A stretch of DNA of 35,281 nt from Psychrobacter cibarius (GTDB taxonomy: Bacteria; Pseudomonadota; Gammaproteobacteria; Pseudomonadales; Moraxellaceae): the NCBI RefSeq assembly GCF_016107535.1, contig NZ_JABASQ010000027.1, positions 1-35,281 of the forward strand. Reading direction: 5' to 3'. The notes beneath the pieces were generated by a model. The model was not told the DNA's origin and ran no database searches. It saw only the letters and a list, made by a program, of their open reading frames with translations. Positions 1 to 7,925 of the stretch are shown here, piece by piece. A program made the translations under genes and the position numbers. Numbering within the stretch: the stretch's first letter is position 1; every line of letters begins with the position of its first letter.

Positions 1-83
1 TGTCAGGCTCGCTTAGTCTACTATTTGTAGTACTTTCGCTTGCCTTCCTTGTATCCAAATTATATTGAACCGACTATATCAAC

Positions 84-121
84 ATAAAAACAACTTGGTA
101 TTATAAAAACAACTTGGTATT
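84..121. repeat. Two tandem copies of a 19-bp unit
   Basis: A 19-base unit beginning ATAAAAACAACTTGG occurs twice head to tail without mismatch (84-102 and 103-121). It lies in AT-rich DNA upstream of the META lipoprotein gene. The rest of 1-269 shows no open frame I can support. A good -10-like TATAAT at 240-245 lacks a well-spaced -35. The repeat could be replication slippage or a duplicated binding site; the sequence does not decide. Confidence 0.85.
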
Positions 122-269
122 TGAATGGTTACTGGCGCTTGTATCGCTATCATTGCTTTGTAATAATGCCTGCATCTACTAGCGTCTCATGTCAGTTATT
201 GGGGCAGCAAGCACAATAATTTTGAGATAAATGTCTCTATATAATAATTGAAGCAATAAAGGACTTTAT

Positions 270-758
270 ATGAAAAATATGACCAAGGTAATGATGGTAA
301 GCGTTTTAGCAGTGGGAACATTGGCAGCAGGTTGTCAAACCACATCTACGCCAAGTGCACCCGTTACCCAGCCTATTACCTCGGATGCCTTACAAGCCTA
401 TCATTGGCAACTCGTGGATGCCAAAAACACCAAGGGCGAGACCATTACTCCATTATTCTTTAATCCAGGCGAACCATTAACCCTCGATTTTGTGACGGCG
501 AATGGGAGCAATATCGTTACTTTGATGAATACTTGTAACAATATGAGTGCTGAATATAAGGTAGCAAATGGCGAGGTAACATTGGGTCCAGTAAGAAGCA
601 CAAGAATGGCTTGCCCTGCCCCACAAGCCAGCTTTGATAGCGCCGTACTAGCAACCGTAAATGGTAAATATAGCATGAGCAAAAATGCCAATAACGTGCC
701 TGTATTGACCATTAGCAATGCGAACCAAGTAGCGAATTTTAAAGCGGTTGCTAAATAA
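270..758 (+). CDS. META-domain (DUF306/HslJ-like) lipoprotein
   Basis: A 162-residue exported protein. Residues 1-21 form a lipoprotein signal peptide (two Lys, a hydrophobic stretch, then lipobox LAAGC), so Cys22 is the predicted acylated residue. A Thr/Ser/Pro-rich linker follows. From about residue 40 to the end is a META domain, with the family's CNN near residue 90 and a TRMAC motif about 23 residues later. The usual GCN is TCN here. META proteins include E. coli HslJ, linked to novobiocin resistance and heat shock, but their molecular role is poorly known. The start is supported by AAAGGA at 258-263, six bases before the ATG. The gene stands alone and ends at a strong terminator. Family assignment is confident; function is not. 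Confidence 0.85.
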   Translation: MKNMTKVMMVSVLAVGTLAAGCQTTSTPSAPVTQPITSDALQAYHWQLVDAKNTKGETITPLFFNPGEPLTLDFVTANGSNIVTLMNTCNNMSAEYKVANGEVTLGPVRSTRMACPAPQASFDSAVLATVNGKYSMSKNANNVPVLTISNANQVANFKAVAK

Positions 759-794
759 TCATTGTCGTATAGAGTGCTAAACTAGCCACTCAAT

Positions 795-830
795 AAAAAA
801 GCCTCACTTATTAATAGTGAGGCTTTTTTT
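795..830. terminator. Bidirectional rho-independent terminator
   Basis: Arms GCCTCACT and AGTGAGGC enclose a 7-base loop, with an A-run on the left and a T-run on the right. It can therefore terminate the META lipoprotein gene on the plus strand and also serve the minus-strand gene that ends at 970. Confidence 0.9.
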
Positions 831-887
831 GTCTATATTTATTGTCTGAATACTGAATTTAGGCTTAGCGCAGAACTAAATCCTCAG

Positions 888-906
888 TAAATAATCCGAT
901 TATTTA
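888..906. repeat. Perfect 9+1+9 palindrome
   Basis: The arms TAAATAATC and GATTATTTA flank one central C. It lies between two convergent genes, so a promoter-operator role is unlikely. It may be a weak extra terminator hairpin or a protein-binding site. Confidence 0.5.
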
Positions 907-969
907 GAAAATATAGTGTGCCCATAATAAATACGGAATTAATGAACATACGATGAAAAGTTAAAAATA

Positions 970-1317
970 CTACTTAAACCTATTTGCTAGCCATATGACC
1001 AGCTCACGAGCTGGCGCATTATCCAACGCTTGAGGGAATTGGGCATACGTCATAACACAGTCATTCAGATCCGTCAGCATATGCAACAGCAAGCCCAAAC
1101 CTATGACTCTATATGGCTTAGGCAGCACTAACATAGCCACATATACTGCCATTGCATAATAACTGTGCAGCGGGTGAAAGTTAATACTACAGCGATTGGG
1201 CGAGAAGATAGGCGTTGCTAGCAGATGATCCAAATCAACCAACATAGTGGCGAGCAGTATCAGATAAACCTTTTTATAATCATTGCGGAAAAACACATAG
1301 GCACCCATTAAAGGCAT
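970..1317 (-). CDS. DUF6122 family membrane protein, probably 5'-extended with a non-AUG start
   Basis: A small inner-membrane protein of unknown function, 115 residues from the first ATG. Three to four hydrophobic segments flank a conserved acidic/His core: MLVDLDHLLATPIF, NRCSINFHPLH and LLLHMLTDLNDC. The His/Asp pattern recalls membrane metal-dependent hydrolases, but that is only an impression. The ATG at 1317 lies inside the first hydrophobic segment. The open frame continues upstream with residues TQTLIHYFFHFG, which family members as I know them carry at the N-terminus. No ATG, GTG or TTG exists between the upstream in-frame TAG and 1317. An ATA at 1356-1354, just after AAAAGG, sits where the family Met would be. 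The true product may be about 128 residues, or the start codon has been lost. Confidence 0.75.
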   Translation of the reverse strand: MPLMGAYVFFRNDYKKVYLILLATMLVDLDHLLATPIFSPNRCSINFHPLHSYYAMAVYVAMLVLPKPYRVIGLGLLLHMLTDLNDCVMTYAQFPQALDNAPARELVIWLANRFK

Positions 1318-1403
1318 GCCGAAGTGAAAAAAGTAGTGAATTAAGGTTTGCGTTATTGACCTTTTGCCTATCTCATCGTGACCGTTCGTTTTCTAAGTTT
1401 ATT

Positions 1404-2312
1404 CTACCTAAAAAACAGTGCATTGGATTCAACCGTGTTCAAACAAACCTCATGTGCCAACGCAACAAATGCCTTAGTAGCAGCGCTCTGATACGCGCCT
1501 TTTCGTTGTAGTAATACCGCTGTACGCTGGAGCAAAGACGGCGCTAAGGTAATCGCCACCAGCTCATCATAATTATGAGCGATGTTGGAAGGTAATAAGG
1601 TGGTCAGTTGGGTATGGCGAACCATTTCGATCACTGCGCTGAGCGAGTTTGCCTCCATCAGTACGTTTGGCGCAATGTCATGCTGGCGACAATAATGCTC
1701 AATCTGTTCGCGCGTGGCAAATTCGCGGCTCAGCAATACCAGTGACTGCGCGTGTAGCGTTGGCAAGTCAATCGCCATTTGCTTAGCAAGAGGGTTATGT
1801 TTACTAACAACCAGTGCAAGCGTCTCTATCAGCAAGGTTTGTGTATCAATATCGGCAGACTGCACATCTTCAAAAGCAATACCCACATCAAACTCATCAT
1901 CGAGTATTTGCTTTTCCATCTGCTCCTGTGACATCTCCTGCACGCTTAGCGTAAGGCTCGGATAACGAGTATGAAACGCTTTGATTAAAGGTCCAAGCAA
2001 ATACGTGGTAAAGGTAGGCGTAATTGCAATCCGCAACGCACCGCGACTGAGATCCTGTACGTCGTGAATGGCGCGCCGTCCTTCCTCCAAATCCTGCAAG
2101 GCTCTATGGGCATAGCACGCATAGACGTCACCGGCATCGGTCAATGTGACACGGCGACCAGAGCGATCAAATAAAATCGCGCCTAGACCTTCTTCCAACT
2201 GCTTAATCTGCTGCGATAACGCTGGCTGTGAGACGTACAAAGACGCTGCTGCTTGGGTAAAGCTTTGGTGCTCTGCCACTGCCAAGAAATACTTAATGTG
2301 CCGAAGAATCAT
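1404..2312 (-). CDS. cynR: LysR-type transcriptional activator of the cyanate operon
   Basis: A 302-residue LysR-family regulator, close to the 299 residues of E. coli CynR. Residues 1-60 hold the winged helix-turn-helix (RHIKYFLAVAEHQSFTQAA, then VSQPALSQQIKQLEE). The C-terminal two thirds are the periplasmic-binding-protein-like effector domain. Stretches such as RIAITPTFTTYLLGPL and EFATREQIEHYC match CynR closely from memory. CynR is known to activate the cyn genes in response to cyanate and to bind the promoter shared with cynT. Here it is divergent from cynT with a 138-bp intergenic region, the classical LysR arrangement. Start: ATG at 2312, the first residue of the HTH domain, as in CynR. 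Identification is confident because cynT and cynS are next door. Confidence 0.92.
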   Translation of the reverse strand: MILRHIKYFLAVAEHQSFTQAAASLYVSQPALSQQIKQLEEGLGAILFDRSGRRVTLTDAGDVYACYAHRALQDLEEGRRAIHDVQDLSRGALRIAITPTFTTYLLGPLIKAFHTRYPSLTLSVQEMSQEQMEKQILDDEFDVGIAFEDVQSADIDTQTLLIETLALVVSKHNPLAKQMAIDLPTLHAQSLVLLSREFATREQIEHYCRQHDIAPNVLMEANSLSAVIEMVRHTQLTTLLPSNIAHNYDELVAITLAPSLLQRTAVLLQRKGAYQSAATKAFVALAHEVCLNTVESNALFFR

Positions 2313-2364
2313 GGGTCATCTCGTGTGGATTAGGGATTGATAAAAGTTTGGTCATAAGTAATTA

Positions 2365-2436
2365 TTATCGACATCATAACATACTAGTATTTTACCTTAT
2401 AACGATAGTGACGTATCATTCCTTTTATCGACTTCA
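2365..2436. promoter_or_regulatory. cynR-cynT divergent control region with a repeated 12-mer
   Basis: Within the 138 bp between cynR and cynT the sequence TTATCGAC(A/T)TCA occurs at 2365-2376 and again at 2425-2436, 60 bp apart on the same strand. The region also has ATAA and TTAT half-sites spaced as in LysR boxes. This is where CynR should act. The exact operator cannot be fixed from one sequence, and the second copy abuts the cynT ribosome-binding site. Confidence 0.4.
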
Positions 2437-2450
2437 CAGAGGCCAACGCG

Positions 2451-3113
2451 ATGAAAGATATTATTGAAGGTTTTCTAAAATTTCACAGTGACGCCTATCC
2501 TAAGCGCGCCGATTTATTCAAAAATTTGGCGACCAAACAAAACCCGCGCACGCTGTTTATTTCTTGTTCAGACAGCCGCTTAGTGCCTGAGCTCGTTACC
2601 CAACACGAACCCGGTGGTCTGTTTGTGATTCGCAATGCGGGTAATATCGTCCCATCTTATGGTCCTGAGCCTGGCGGTGTATCGGCGTCAGTTGAGTATG
2701 CTGTTACCGCTTTAAAAGTCACGGATGTGGTGATTTGCGGGCACTCAGACTGCGGCGCGATGACTGCGATTGCCAACTGCACCTGCATGGATCATATGCC
2801 AGCGGTAGGCAGCTGGCTACGCTATGCTGACTCAGCACGGGTGGTCAATGAAGTCCGTAAACATGCCAGTGATAGCGAGCGGGTCGCTTCTATGGTTCGT
2901 GAAAATGTCATCGCCCAAATCGAAAATATCAAAACCCATCCGTCTATACGTTTGGCGCTAAGAGAAAATCGTTTGGCACTACATGGCTGGGTTTACGATA
3001 TCGAGTCCGGTGACATCGATGCCTTAGATGGCGTGACCAATGAATTTGTCTCATTGGCCACGCACACTGAGGTTCGCGCTTATCCGCTATCACCACTTGC
3101 AGTCGCCGTTTAG
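2451..3113 (+). CDS. cynT: Beta-class carbonic anhydrase of the cyanate operon
   Basis: A 220-residue cytoplasmic zinc enzyme that interconverts CO2 and bicarbonate. The beta-class signature is complete: Cys39-Ser-Asp41-Ser-Arg43 and Cys96-Gly-His98-Ser-Asp-Cys101-Gly, giving zinc ligands Cys39, His98 and Cys101 and the Asp41/Arg43 dyad. Length and residue positions match E. coli CynT. In the cyanate pathway CynT rehydrates the CO2 released by cyanase, so that bicarbonate, the second substrate of cyanase, is not lost by diffusion. A GAGG element precedes the ATG. It is first in the cynT-cynS run, 113 bp before cynS, and divergent from cynR. Without cynS alongside it could be called a housekeeping Can-type enzyme; the context makes CynT the better name. 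Confidence 0.93.
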   Translation: MKDIIEGFLKFHSDAYPKRADLFKNLATKQNPRTLFISCSDSRLVPELVTQHEPGGLFVIRNAGNIVPSYGPEPGGVSASVEYAVTALKVTDVVICGHSDCGAMTAIANCTCMDHMPAVGSWLRYADSARVVNEVRKHASDSERVASMVRENVIAQIENIKTHPSIRLALRENRLALHGWVYDIESGDIDALDGVTNEFVSLATHTEVRAYPLSPLAVAV

Positions 3114-3226
3114 TGTTACATAACTGTCATTATCAATGACTATGCATAATCGAAAAATCAATTAATCCAAATGATTCATAAGCATCATTAACCCAATAAC
3201 CACCACCAACCTCAAAAGGTATTATT

Positions 3227-3697
3227 ATGATTCAGTCTCAAGTAAGCAACACCGCACGTCAAACATTAACGGACACCATCATTGCTGCCAAAGCGGCAAA
3301 GAATCTGTCATTTGAGCAAATCGCTTCAGGAACAGGCTTGAGTGATGTCTTTGTCACTGCCGCTTTGCTAGGTCAACATCCGCTACCTGCTGATGCCGCC
3401 CAAAAAGTTGGTGAAACTTTAGGACTTGATGAGGACGCCATCGCGTTACTACAATGCATTCCATCACGAGGCAGCGTTGGTAGTGAGATTCCTACTGACC
3501 CGACAATTTACCGTTTTTATGAGATGATGCAGGTATATGGCACCACGCTAAAAGCCTTGGTTCATGAGCAATTTGGTGATGGTATCATCAGTGCCATTAA
3601 TTTCAAAATGGATATCAAAAAAGTAGCTGACCCAGAAGGTGGTGACCGCGCAGTGATTACTCTAGATGGTAAATTCCTACCGTTCAAACCTTTTTAA
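3227..3697 (+). CDS. cynS: Cyanate hydratase (cyanase)
   Basis: A 156-residue enzyme, the same length as E. coli CynS. It catalyses bicarbonate-dependent decomposition of cyanate to CO2 and carbamate, the latter breaking down to ammonia and CO2. The N-terminal half (about 1-85) is the helical, lambda-repressor-like domain. The C-terminal half is the dimer-swapped catalytic domain. The catalytic triad falls at E. coli positions: Arg96 and Glu99 in YRFYEM, and Ser122 in GIISAIN. The protein ends GKFLPFKPF, as expected. AAAAGG seven bases before the ATG fixes the start. A good hairpin terminator lies 53 bases after the stop, so cynT-cynS may form a unit largely separate from cynX. It gives cyanate detoxification and nitrogen supply. 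Confidence 0.97.
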   Translation: MIQSQVSNTARQTLTDTIIAAKAAKNLSFEQIASGTGLSDVFVTAALLGQHPLPADAAQKVGETLGLDEDAIALLQCIPSRGSVGSEIPTDPTIYRFYEMMQVYGTTLKALVHEQFGDGIISAINFKMDIKKVADPEGGDRAVITLDGKFLPFKPF

Positions 3698-3750
3698 ATG
3701 ACGCTTTAAACAGCAGTTTTATCAGCGGTTTTTAAAAGTAGCACTTATTG

Positions 3751-3790
3751 AAAAAGTCGGCGTTCGGCATATAGTGACGTCGGCTTTTTT
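3751..3790 (+). terminator. Terminator/attenuator between cynS and cynX
   Basis: AAAAAGTCGGCGT pairs with ACGTCGGCTTTTT through a stem with two G-U wobbles, followed by a T-run ending at 3790. The wobbles make it weaker on the plus strand than a perfect stem. It falls inside an otherwise co-directional cyn cluster, so it could lower cynX expression relative to cynTS. Confidence 0.75.
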
Positions 3791-3849
3791 GGCGACTCAG
3801 GCGGTGATTTTTTGGTACTGCCTTTCTTAATACGGATTTTATATTATTC

Positions 3850-5061
3850 ATGAGTACCGATCATATCTCCTCCACGGCGCGTTCGTCGATACTGACCTTG
3901 CTGTTTCCTATGCTGGTGATTGCTGGGTTGGCGATGACGCTGCGCCCAACGATCACTTCTACTGGTCCGTTGCTGACAGAGATTCGCCTAAGCACAGCTA
4001 CGGGTTTGCAAGCCGCCTCTTTATTGGTGGTGCTGCCGATGTTGTGTATGGGCATATTTCCGCTACTGTTGCCGTGGATTGGGCGACGATTTAGTGAAAG
4101 CGCATGGATCACAGGCGGTCTGTTGGCGATTGCCTTCGCGGGTTTATGGCGCTTGTGGTTAGACACGGGAGGGATGCTAATTGCCAGCGCCTTAGTAGGC
4201 GGTACGGGTATTGCCATCGTGCAAGCAATGGCGCCTGGTGTGGTCAAACGCTGGTATCCTGCACGCGTGCCACTTGCTATGGGTGTTTACTCTGCCGCAC
4301 TGATGACTGGTGGCGGGGTTGCCGCTATCTTGAGTCCGGTAGTCGCTCAACATTACGGCAGTTGGCAATCCGGTTTGGGTATTTGGCTGATAGTGCCAGT
4401 TTTTGCCCTCGTACTGTGGTGGCGGCGACCCTCTGAGCAGATGGAAAATCGAGACGACGGGGTAAGAATCAACTTTTTTGGCAATCGCCGTGCTTGGCTG
4501 CTGGCAAGTTATTTTGGTCTGGCAAACGCTGGATATGCTTGTATGATTGCATGGTTGCCAAGCTATGCGCAGACTTTGGGCTGGAGCGCGCAAAGTAGTG
4601 GCGAGCTGATCGGTATCATGACGATTTTTCAGGTCATTGGTGCGCTAGTTATTCCAATGTTGTCCGCCCATCGTCTCGACCGCCGACCTTGGTTGTTTTT
4701 TGCCGTAGGGATACAAATCGCTGGATTTATAGGTTTGATTACCATGCCGACAGCTTTGCTCATCTTGTGGATTGCCTTGATTGGCTGTGGTCTTGGTGCC
4801 TGCTTTTCATTGACACTGACCGTCGCGTTAGATCATTTGTCAAAACCCAAACTCGCTGGGGCACTGGCAGCATTTGTCCAAGGCATTGGCTTTATTATTA
4901 CCGCCATCGCGCCTTATGTCGCAGGTGTGCTACGCGAGTCGACTGGCAGTTTTCAAGCGGTTTGGTGGATGCTATTGATCAGCCTTATCGGCATGCTGTT
5001 TGTCACCATCAAGTTTGCCCCAGCAAGTTATCATCAGGCAATTGATTTGTCTAAGCTTTGA
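3850..5061 (+). CDS. cynX: CynX/NimT-type MFS transporter
   Basis: A 403-residue major facilitator superfamily protein with about 12 hydrophobic segments and a central loop near residues 195-215. The N-terminal domain carries the cytoplasmic loop [12 protein letters not shown] after helix 2. The family pattern [11 protein letters not shown] in helix 1, with charged Arg in the pore, is typical of the CynX group. E. coli CynX is encoded next to cyanase and is presumed to move cyanate or a related small anion, but its substrate is not firmly established. The gene follows cynS by 152 bp, past a terminator-like hairpin. The ribosome-binding site before 3850 is poor (CGGA, about 12 bases upstream), in keeping with low expression. 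The family is certain; the substrate is inferred from position. Confidence 0.85.
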   Translation: MSTDHISSTARSSILTLLFPMLVIAGLAMTLRPTITSTGPLLTEIRLSTATGLQAASLLVVLPMLCMGIFPLLLPWIGRRFSESAWITGGLLAIAFAGLWRLWLDTGGMLIASALVGGTGIAIVQAMAPGVVKRWYPARVPLAMGVYSAALMTGGGVAAILSPVVAQHYGSWQSGLGIWLIVPVFALVLWWRRPSEQMENRDDGVRINFFGNRRAWLLASYFGLANAGYACMIAWLPSYAQTLGWSAQSSGELIGIMTIFQVIGALVIPMLSAHRLDRRPWLFFAVGIQIAGFIGLITMPTALLILWIALIGCGLGACFSLTLTVALDHLSKPKLAGALAAFVQGIGFIITAIAPYVAGVLRESTGSFQAVWWMLLISLIGMLFVTIKFAPASYHQAIDLSKL

Positions 5062-5116
5062 TTCAGGCGTATTGAGTCACGTCATGCGATATTCAAAACA
5101 ACCTCAAGGATTAACT

Positions 5117-5677
5117 ATGAAAGGACTAATTATGAAAAAACTCGTTATCTATGCCGCGCTTGCAACTTCACTGTTGTCCATCGCCGCGTGTGCCAACACT
5201 TCGCACTCACAGTATCAAGTGCAAGCGATCAAACCAAACATAATAACCCAAGGAGCAGAGATGGCAACCATTCCATTATTGACTGGCGAGATGGCACAGA
5301 ACATGGTGAATGCCGCCGCATTAGAAGCCAAAAACAACAATTTGATGGTATCTGTCACCGTCGTTGACGCCTCTGGACAAACCTTAGCAGTGCTCAGAGA
5401 TCACCGCGCTGGCGTGCATACCGTGCGTGCCAGTTATAAAAAAGCCTATACCGCAAACTCACAAAAAAGAGAAACGGCGGTCATCGCCAAAGGCATCAAA
5501 GACGGCACGATTCCTGAAGACCTACGCTATCTGGATGAAAACATCCTTATCTTAGATGGCGGCGTACCCATTCATATCGATGGTATCGTAGTCGGTGGTA
5601 TCGGGGTGGGCGGCGCACATGGCAGCGAAGATGTACACATTGCCAAAGCAGGTCTAAAAGCATTAGATCAGCAGTAG
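5117..5677 (+). CDS. Exported DUF336 (GlcG/HbpS-like) protein, probable lipoprotein
   Basis: A 186-residue protein from ATG 5117, or 181 from ATG 5132. Both starts have Shine-Dalgarno-like sequences (AAGGA before 5117, AAAGGA before 5132). The longer open frame reaches back into cynX but its earlier starts lack such support. The second start gives a textbook signal peptide, [16 protein letters not shown], ending in the lipobox-like IAAC. From about residue 55 is a DUF336 domain: [24 protein letters not shown], then the Gly-rich [22 protein letters not shown]. Family members include HbpS of Streptomyces (heme binding, redox sensing) and GlcG of glycolate loci; most are uncharacterised. It lies 55 bases after cynX on the same strand. 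A periplasmic ligand-binding or redox role is possible, but no substrate can be named. Confidence 0.8.
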   Translation: MKGLIMKKLVIYAALATSLLSIAACANTSHSQYQVQAIKPNIITQGAEMATIPLLTGEMAQNMVNAAALEAKNNNLMVSVTVVDASGQTLAVLRDHRAGVHTVRASYKKAYTANSQKRETAVIAKGIKDGTIPEDLRYLDENILILDGGVPIHIDGIVVGGIGVGGAHGSEDVHIAKAGLKALDQQ

Positions 5678-5775
5678 AGCGCGCTAAAATTTTAAGACAA
5701 ATATTCCACACATTATGCTGTTCGAAAGTTGATAAGCCTGTCTGTTCTTATATCTATTGTTACTTCTATAAAATA

Positions 5776-5812
5776 AGAAGGAGAGAAACCATATAATGAT
5801 TCCTCTCCTTCT
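5776..5812. terminator. Hairpin terminator between convergent units
   Basis: Perfect 10-bp arms AGAAGGAGAG and CTCTCCTTCT surround a 17-base loop. Flanking A/T-rich runs are short (TTATTTTATAG on the minus side), so termination is likely but not textbook. It separates the plus-strand DUF336 gene from the minus-strand phosphonate operon. Confidence 0.6.
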
Positions 5813-5833
5813 AAAATGTGCCATTAAAGTAGC

Positions 5834-5898
5834 CCATGTCTTAATCTAGCCATTTTTAGCCCATATAGATGCCTCAATTAAATTGAGGACATACTCTA
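5834..5898 (-). mobile_element. Degenerate end of the TA-flanked short inverted-repeat element
   Basis: Read on the minus strand, this begins AGAGTATGTCCTCAATT and contains ATGGGCTAAAAATGGCTA. That 18-mer is identical to bases near the left end of the intact element at 11828-11997, and the terminal GGGCGTGTCCTCAATT is recognisable with three changes. No matching right end was found. It is therefore a decayed one-ended remnant. The TAG at its outer edge is the stop codon of the phosphonatase-like gene. Confidence 0.75.
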
Positions 5899-6642
5899 GA
5901 TTAATGACGCCAGATCCGTAAGCTTCTCAAGCACGATATCTGGTGAATATTTCTCCAGTTGCACATGGGTTTGAGCACCAGTGAGCACCCCAATACATAG
6001 ACCACAATGGGCATTTTTGCCTTCTTCGATATCGATGCCGCTGTCCCCTGCTTTCAATACCTGTTGCGAATGCTCAATCCCAAACTTGTCCATAGCAAGG
6101 GTAATCATATCTGGCGCAGGACGACCATTATGCACATCATCCGCTGTAATCAAAGCATCAATATCACGACCCACTGACCATCCTAAAAGGGTCAATATCT
6201 TATTGGCAGTCTGAATATCGTAGCCCGTATTTAGCACGACTTTTCTACCTGACTGCTTTAACTGATTGAAAAAGTCTAGCATGCCATCGAAGGTTGCTAC
6301 CGTGTCCTTGGTATAGGCTGATGCCAACGCTGATTTAAACGTATTAAAGGCAGCATCCGTCCATTTTTCACTATCAGCGGTCGCGGTATTGTCATATTTG
6401 CATACTTCATTGAGTATATCGCTAATGGCTTGTCGCTTTTCTTTGCCAGCCCCAAACTCTAAACACACCTCTAGATTGATCTGAATGTCTGTTAGACCAA
6501 CCTGTTGTAAGGTGTGATTGATCGCATCACATACGGTCTTATAAACCAAATTGTTTTCATTGACGGTCGTGCCTGCCATATCAAAGACACACAGTTTGAT
6601 CGCGTCGAATGGCGCTTTGATACGATGGATATCTGTATTCAT
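5896..6642 (-). CDS. Phosphonatase-like HAD hydrolase (TIGR03351 type)
   Basis: A 248-residue HAD-superfamily hydrolase closely related to phosphonoacetaldehyde hydrolase (PhnX). Motif I is DMAGTTV with nucleophile Asp21; the DxAGT form is peculiar to the phosphonatase branch. The cap contains GAGKEKRQAI, whose first Lys (about 67) sits where PhnX has its Schiff-base lysine. Motif II is LNTGY, and the end of the fold has GRPAPDM (Arg in place of the usual HAD Lys) and AGDSGIDIEEGKNA for metal binding. Known mechanism: the lysine forms an imine with the aldehyde and the C-P bond is split to release phosphate. The start overlaps the stop of the oxidase gene by one base (TAATG), with GGAG upstream, implying translational coupling. 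The exact aldehyde substrate, phosphonoacetaldehyde or a hydroxylated relative, is not decided by sequence. Confidence 0.9.
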   Translation of the reverse strand: MNTDIHRIKAPFDAIKLCVFDMAGTTVNENNLVYKTVCDAINHTLQQVGLTDIQINLEVCLEFGAGKEKRQAISDILNEVCKYDNTATADSEKWTDAAFNTFKSALASAYTKDTVATFDGMLDFFNQLKQSGRKVVLNTGYDIQTANKILTLLGWSVGRDIDALITADDVHNGRPAPDMITLAMDKFGIEHSQQVLKAGDSGIDIEEGKNAHCGLCIGVLTGAQTHVQLEKYSPDIVLEKLTDLASLI

Positions 6643-7784
6643 TATTTTGACTCCAATACTAAATTAATTAACTCTTCACCAAAGGCAAATCCCGTTGATG
6701 CGCCTGTGCCACTTGTGATGGTACCGATGGCAACGCCTGATTCTGGTGATGCTTTGAACACGACATTGTCGGCACTTGGATAGACCCCTAACCAGTGCTG
6801 AGTGATGTCTACCTCACCGATATCCATGACTTTTTTGAACTCGTTGATGATTAAGTTATCTTGATAAGTGTCTCTAAAGGGCAGCTCTTTATCACAGTAA
6901 TTATGACTGTCACCAATGATAAGTGAGCCATCCGCTGATTGAACAACGATTAAATGTACGCCAGCCTTGCGCTCAGCAGCTTGGGTGTCATCTAGTAAGC
7001 TGATAAGCGCACGGGCTTCTGGTAGCTGGGCAAACCCATCATAACGAGCAAAACTCAGATCTGACATGACAGCAGCATTTAGTTTGAACGCTTGCCTTGG
7101 CATCACGCGCATCATATTGAGGGTACAGAGTTTGGCATCAGACTGCGCTAAAGTATCAGGATATAAGCCCTGTAAATCTGCCCCAGGACAGATCACACAA
7201 TGCGCCGTATGTAATGTCCCTCGACTGGTATGAACAGTGGGCAAGTCAACCACCTGAACCGTGGTTTTGTTATAAAAATCCACGCCATGCACTTGTGCTA
7301 ACCAGTCCGCCAATTTGCCAATCGCGGTATTTGACTCGACTCTCAGCTCGTGCGGGCTATATAAAACGCCCAAACCTGTTCTAAGATAAGGCGTCTGCTC
7401 CTGTATTTCTGATTGGCTCAATAAGCGACAGGACTCGCCCATTTCAGTCTTCAAAAACGCATCGGCAACGCTCATCGCTTCAGGGCGCTGAACCAGCATG
7501 TGCAGACCAGTATGCTCAACCTTGATACCGGCTTTTGGCGCGATGTCTGCCCAGATATTGCGTGAGTGCATGGCACGTTGCCAATGCTCACCGCTACGCT
7601 GACCACTAACCGTCACAAAGCCAAAGTTACGAATCGAGGCATCTTTATTCTGTGCTTCACGCTCTACCAACGCCACTTTCAGCCCTTTTTTTACGGCAGC
7701 ATAAGCGCTGGCAAGACCAACGATACCACCCCCAACGACGACCACATCATACTGTTTATCTGATAATTTACTTGTCCCTACCAT
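6642..7784 (-). CDS. FAD-dependent amine oxidase of phosphonate loci (TIGR03364, HpnW type)
   Basis: A 380-residue DAO-fold flavoprotein. Near residues 13-35 is the Rossmann dinucleotide motif DVVVVGGGIVGLASAYAA, followed by an acidic LVERE. The segment ASIRNFGFVTVSGQRSG is typical of the TIGR03364 clade, which recurs beside phosphonatase-like hydrolases. The C-terminal GTGASTGFAFGEELI closes over the flavin. Related enzymes oxidise sarcosine and glycine. In phosphonate loci the proposed or reported role is oxidation of 2-aminoethylphosphonate or an N-methyl or 1-hydroxy derivative to the aldehyde. Here it lies directly upstream of and overlaps the hydrolase gene, and follows the ABC importer, which supports that pathway. 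The ribosome-binding site is weak. Which amine it uses is an inference from context only. Confidence 0.85.
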   Translation of the reverse strand: MVGTSKLSDKQYDVVVVGGGIVGLASAYAAVKKGLKVALVEREAQNKDASIRNFGFVTVSGQRSGEHWQRAMHSRNIWADIAPKAGIKVEHTGLHMLVQRPEAMSVADAFLKTEMGESCRLLSQSEIQEQTPYLRTGLGVLYSPHELRVESNTAIGKLADWLAQVHGVDFYNKTTVQVVDLPTVHTSRGTLHTAHCVICPGADLQGLYPDTLAQSDAKLCTLNMMRVMPRQAFKLNAAVMSDLSFARYDGFAQLPEARALISLLDDTQAAERKAGVHLIVVQSADGSLIIGDSHNYCDKELPFRDTYQDNLIINEFKKVMDIGEVDITQHWLGVYPSADNVVFKASPESGVAIGTITSGTGASTGFAFGEELINLVLESK

Positions 7785-7925
7785 AACTTTTTTCTTCTTT
7801 ATGATTGATTACAAATGATACTCAATTTATGTTTTAGCGGCTCAATCCTTGTTTTAAGGATTTCACTAGCCGATGAAATAGTGCAATTGAACAATGACTA
7901 CTCATCACGGTTTTTATAGATTCAT

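Noticed and set aside
84..121. Tandem 19-mers as part of a CRISPR array
   Set aside because: Only two units, directly adjacent with no spacers, and no cas genes in the window.
3126..3140. GTCATT/AATGAC hairpin between cynT and cynS as a regulator
   Set aside because: Only a 6-bp stem with a 3-base loop in AT-rich DNA, not distinguishable from chance.
4104..4593. Long alternative frames on both strands within cynX
   Set aside because: Arg/Cys/His-rich composition without domains; cynX explains the region.
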